Origin: Hyphomicrobiales bacterium
GTDB lineage: Bacteria > Pseudomonadota > Alphaproteobacteria > Rhizobiales > Kaistiaceae
Direction of reading: 5' to 3'
DNA length: 64,000 bases
Assembly: GCA_017305635.1 (NCBI GenBank)
Contig: JAFKKF010000011.1
Span: forward strand, 124,001 to 188,000
Program-made: the position numbers and the translations under genes
The notes under the pieces: generated by a model
What the model saw: only the letters and a program-made list of their open reading frames with translations
Told to the model about the DNA's origin: nothing
Databases searched by the model: none
Shown here: positions 63,423 through 64,000 of the stretch, in pieces
How positions within the stretch are numbered: position 1 is the first letter of the stretch
Layout: every line of letters starts with the position of its first letter

Positions 63423-64000
63423 GTGAAGAAGCAGGTGTCACGCGGGCTCGAGCCGGCCGAAGCCGGCCCCCAGGATCCGGCGGAGGTCCGCGCCAGCGAG
63501 CAGCGCCTGCGGCTTGCCATCGCCGCCACCGGCATCGGCATCTGGGACGTCGATGCGGCGAGCGGCACCCGCCAATGGTCGCCCGAGTTCCTCGCCATCC
63601 TCGGCCTGCCGCCGGAGACCGGGCCCGACCAGGAGGTCTTCGCCTCCCTCATCCACCCCGATGACGCCGAGCGCGTGCTTGCCCTCTATTCCCGCGCCTA
63701 TTCCTCCCCCGACGACCCGACCTACCAGGCCGAATTCCGCATCCGCCGCGCCGATGACGGGGCCGAGCGCTGGGTAGTGACCACCGGGCGCGTCTATTTC
63801 AGCCCCGCCGGCAAGCCGCTTCGCGGCGTCGGCACGCTCCGCGACGTCGATGCCCGCCGCCGCATGGAAGAAGCGCTCCGGCTCAGCGAGGAGCGCCACC
63901 GCCTCGCCATCGCCGCCAACCGGCTCGGCAGCTGGGACAGCGACCTCCTCCGCGACGAGCACGGCTGGTCGCCCGAATATTACGAGCTCTGGGGGCTCGA
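63423..64000 (+). CDS. PAS-domain sensor protein (5' part, runs off the window)
   Basis: From GTG 63423 the frame is open to the window edge, giving the first 192 residues. A basic N terminus is followed by a PAS_3 fold (about residues 28-145; GIWDVDAASGTRQWSPEFLAIL then FRIRRADDGAERWVVTTGR and a PAC-like VGTLRDVDARRRMEEAL). A second PAS begins at about 155 (HRLAIAANRLGSWDSD). Such tandem PAS proteins usually end in an HWE/histidine kinase or GGDEF/EAL output, which is outside the window. No membrane segment is seen. The gene is 67 bp after emrB. Confidence 0.8.
   Translation, partial: MKKQVSRGLEPAEAGPQDPAEVRASEQRLRLAIAATGIGIWDVDAASGTRQWSPEFLAILGLPPETGPDQEVFASLIHPDDAERVLALYSRAYSSPDDPTYQAEFRIRRADDGAERWVVTTGRVYFSPAGKPLRGVGTLRDVDARRRMEEALRLSEERHRLAIAANRLGSWDSDLLRDEHGWSPEYYELWGL

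Overview
The window is GC-rich, densely coded chromosomal DNA from an alphaproteobacterium, most likely a member of the Hyphomicrobiales (Rhizobiales). Supporting signs are homospermidine synthase with a eukaryotic-like ornithine decarboxylase behind a long speF-like leader, DUF4424 and DUF1344 proteins, a COG0523/WD40 pair, and many ABC, SDR and LysR/MarR genes in tight overlapping operons. I see no rRNA, tRNA, phage, integrase, insertion sequence or CRISPR array. Base use looks even throughout, so nothing looks like a recently acquired island.

Layout. 0-9.4 kb: polyamine genes (leader, ornithine decarboxylase, GNAT, homospermidine synthase, DUF4424 protein), interleaved with a minus-strand epimerase/M3 peptidase pair and a PDZ/S41-like exported protein. 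9.4-15.6 kb: membrane diguanylate cyclase, WD40 protein plus COG0523 GTPase (probable zinc metallochaperone), VOC protein, and an NADP-reductase/LysR divergent pair. 15.6-21.2 kb: a complete peptide-type ABC importer (dppABCDF order). 21.3-34.6 kb: a catabolic-looking region. Its minus-strand half holds a BrnT/BrnA module, creatininase-family amidohydrolase, Tat-exported cysteine-hydrolase-like protein, SDR and RidA. Divergent from these runs a plus-strand set: NMT1/THI5-type ABC importer, cytosine-deaminase-like amidohydrolase, FAD-linked oxidase, flavodoxin-fold NAD(P)H oxidoreductase, MarR, SDR, EamA transporter and D-2-hydroxyacid dehydrogenase. 34.7-39.3 kb: minus-strand sugar-acid-type genes (VOC, DenD-like, KDF-dehydrogenase-like SDR), then a coupled hydrolase/GNAT/PEP-mutase-family trio. 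39.4-48.3 kb: aminotransferase, second BrnT module (XRE antitoxin), FMN reductase, cNMP-binding protein, LysR, DUF1344 protein, RutE-like nitroreductase, DHA2 transporter, KDPG aldolase and bioY. 48.4-64 kb: alpha/beta hydrolase, an ileS of the eukaryote-like type, TupA-like ATP-grasp protein, tandem NTF2-like protein, ALDH16-type dehydrogenase, MATE transporter, deoC, a marR-emrA-emrB operon with a clear operator, and the 5' part of a PAS sensor.

How the genes work together. Putrescine made by the decarboxylase can be used directly by homospermidine synthase. DeoC plus the ALDH would convert deoxyribose 5-phosphate to glyceraldehyde 3-phosphate and acetate. The 25.2-34.6 kb operon couples import of a small, probably nitrogen-containing cyclic compound to hydrolytic deamination and redox steps; its substrate cannot be read from sequence and it is the best candidate here for an undescribed pathway. 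Three copies of a cloverleaf-like palindromic repeat with compensatory arm changes lie just after stop codons in the first 13.3 kb and form the clearest non-coding novelty.
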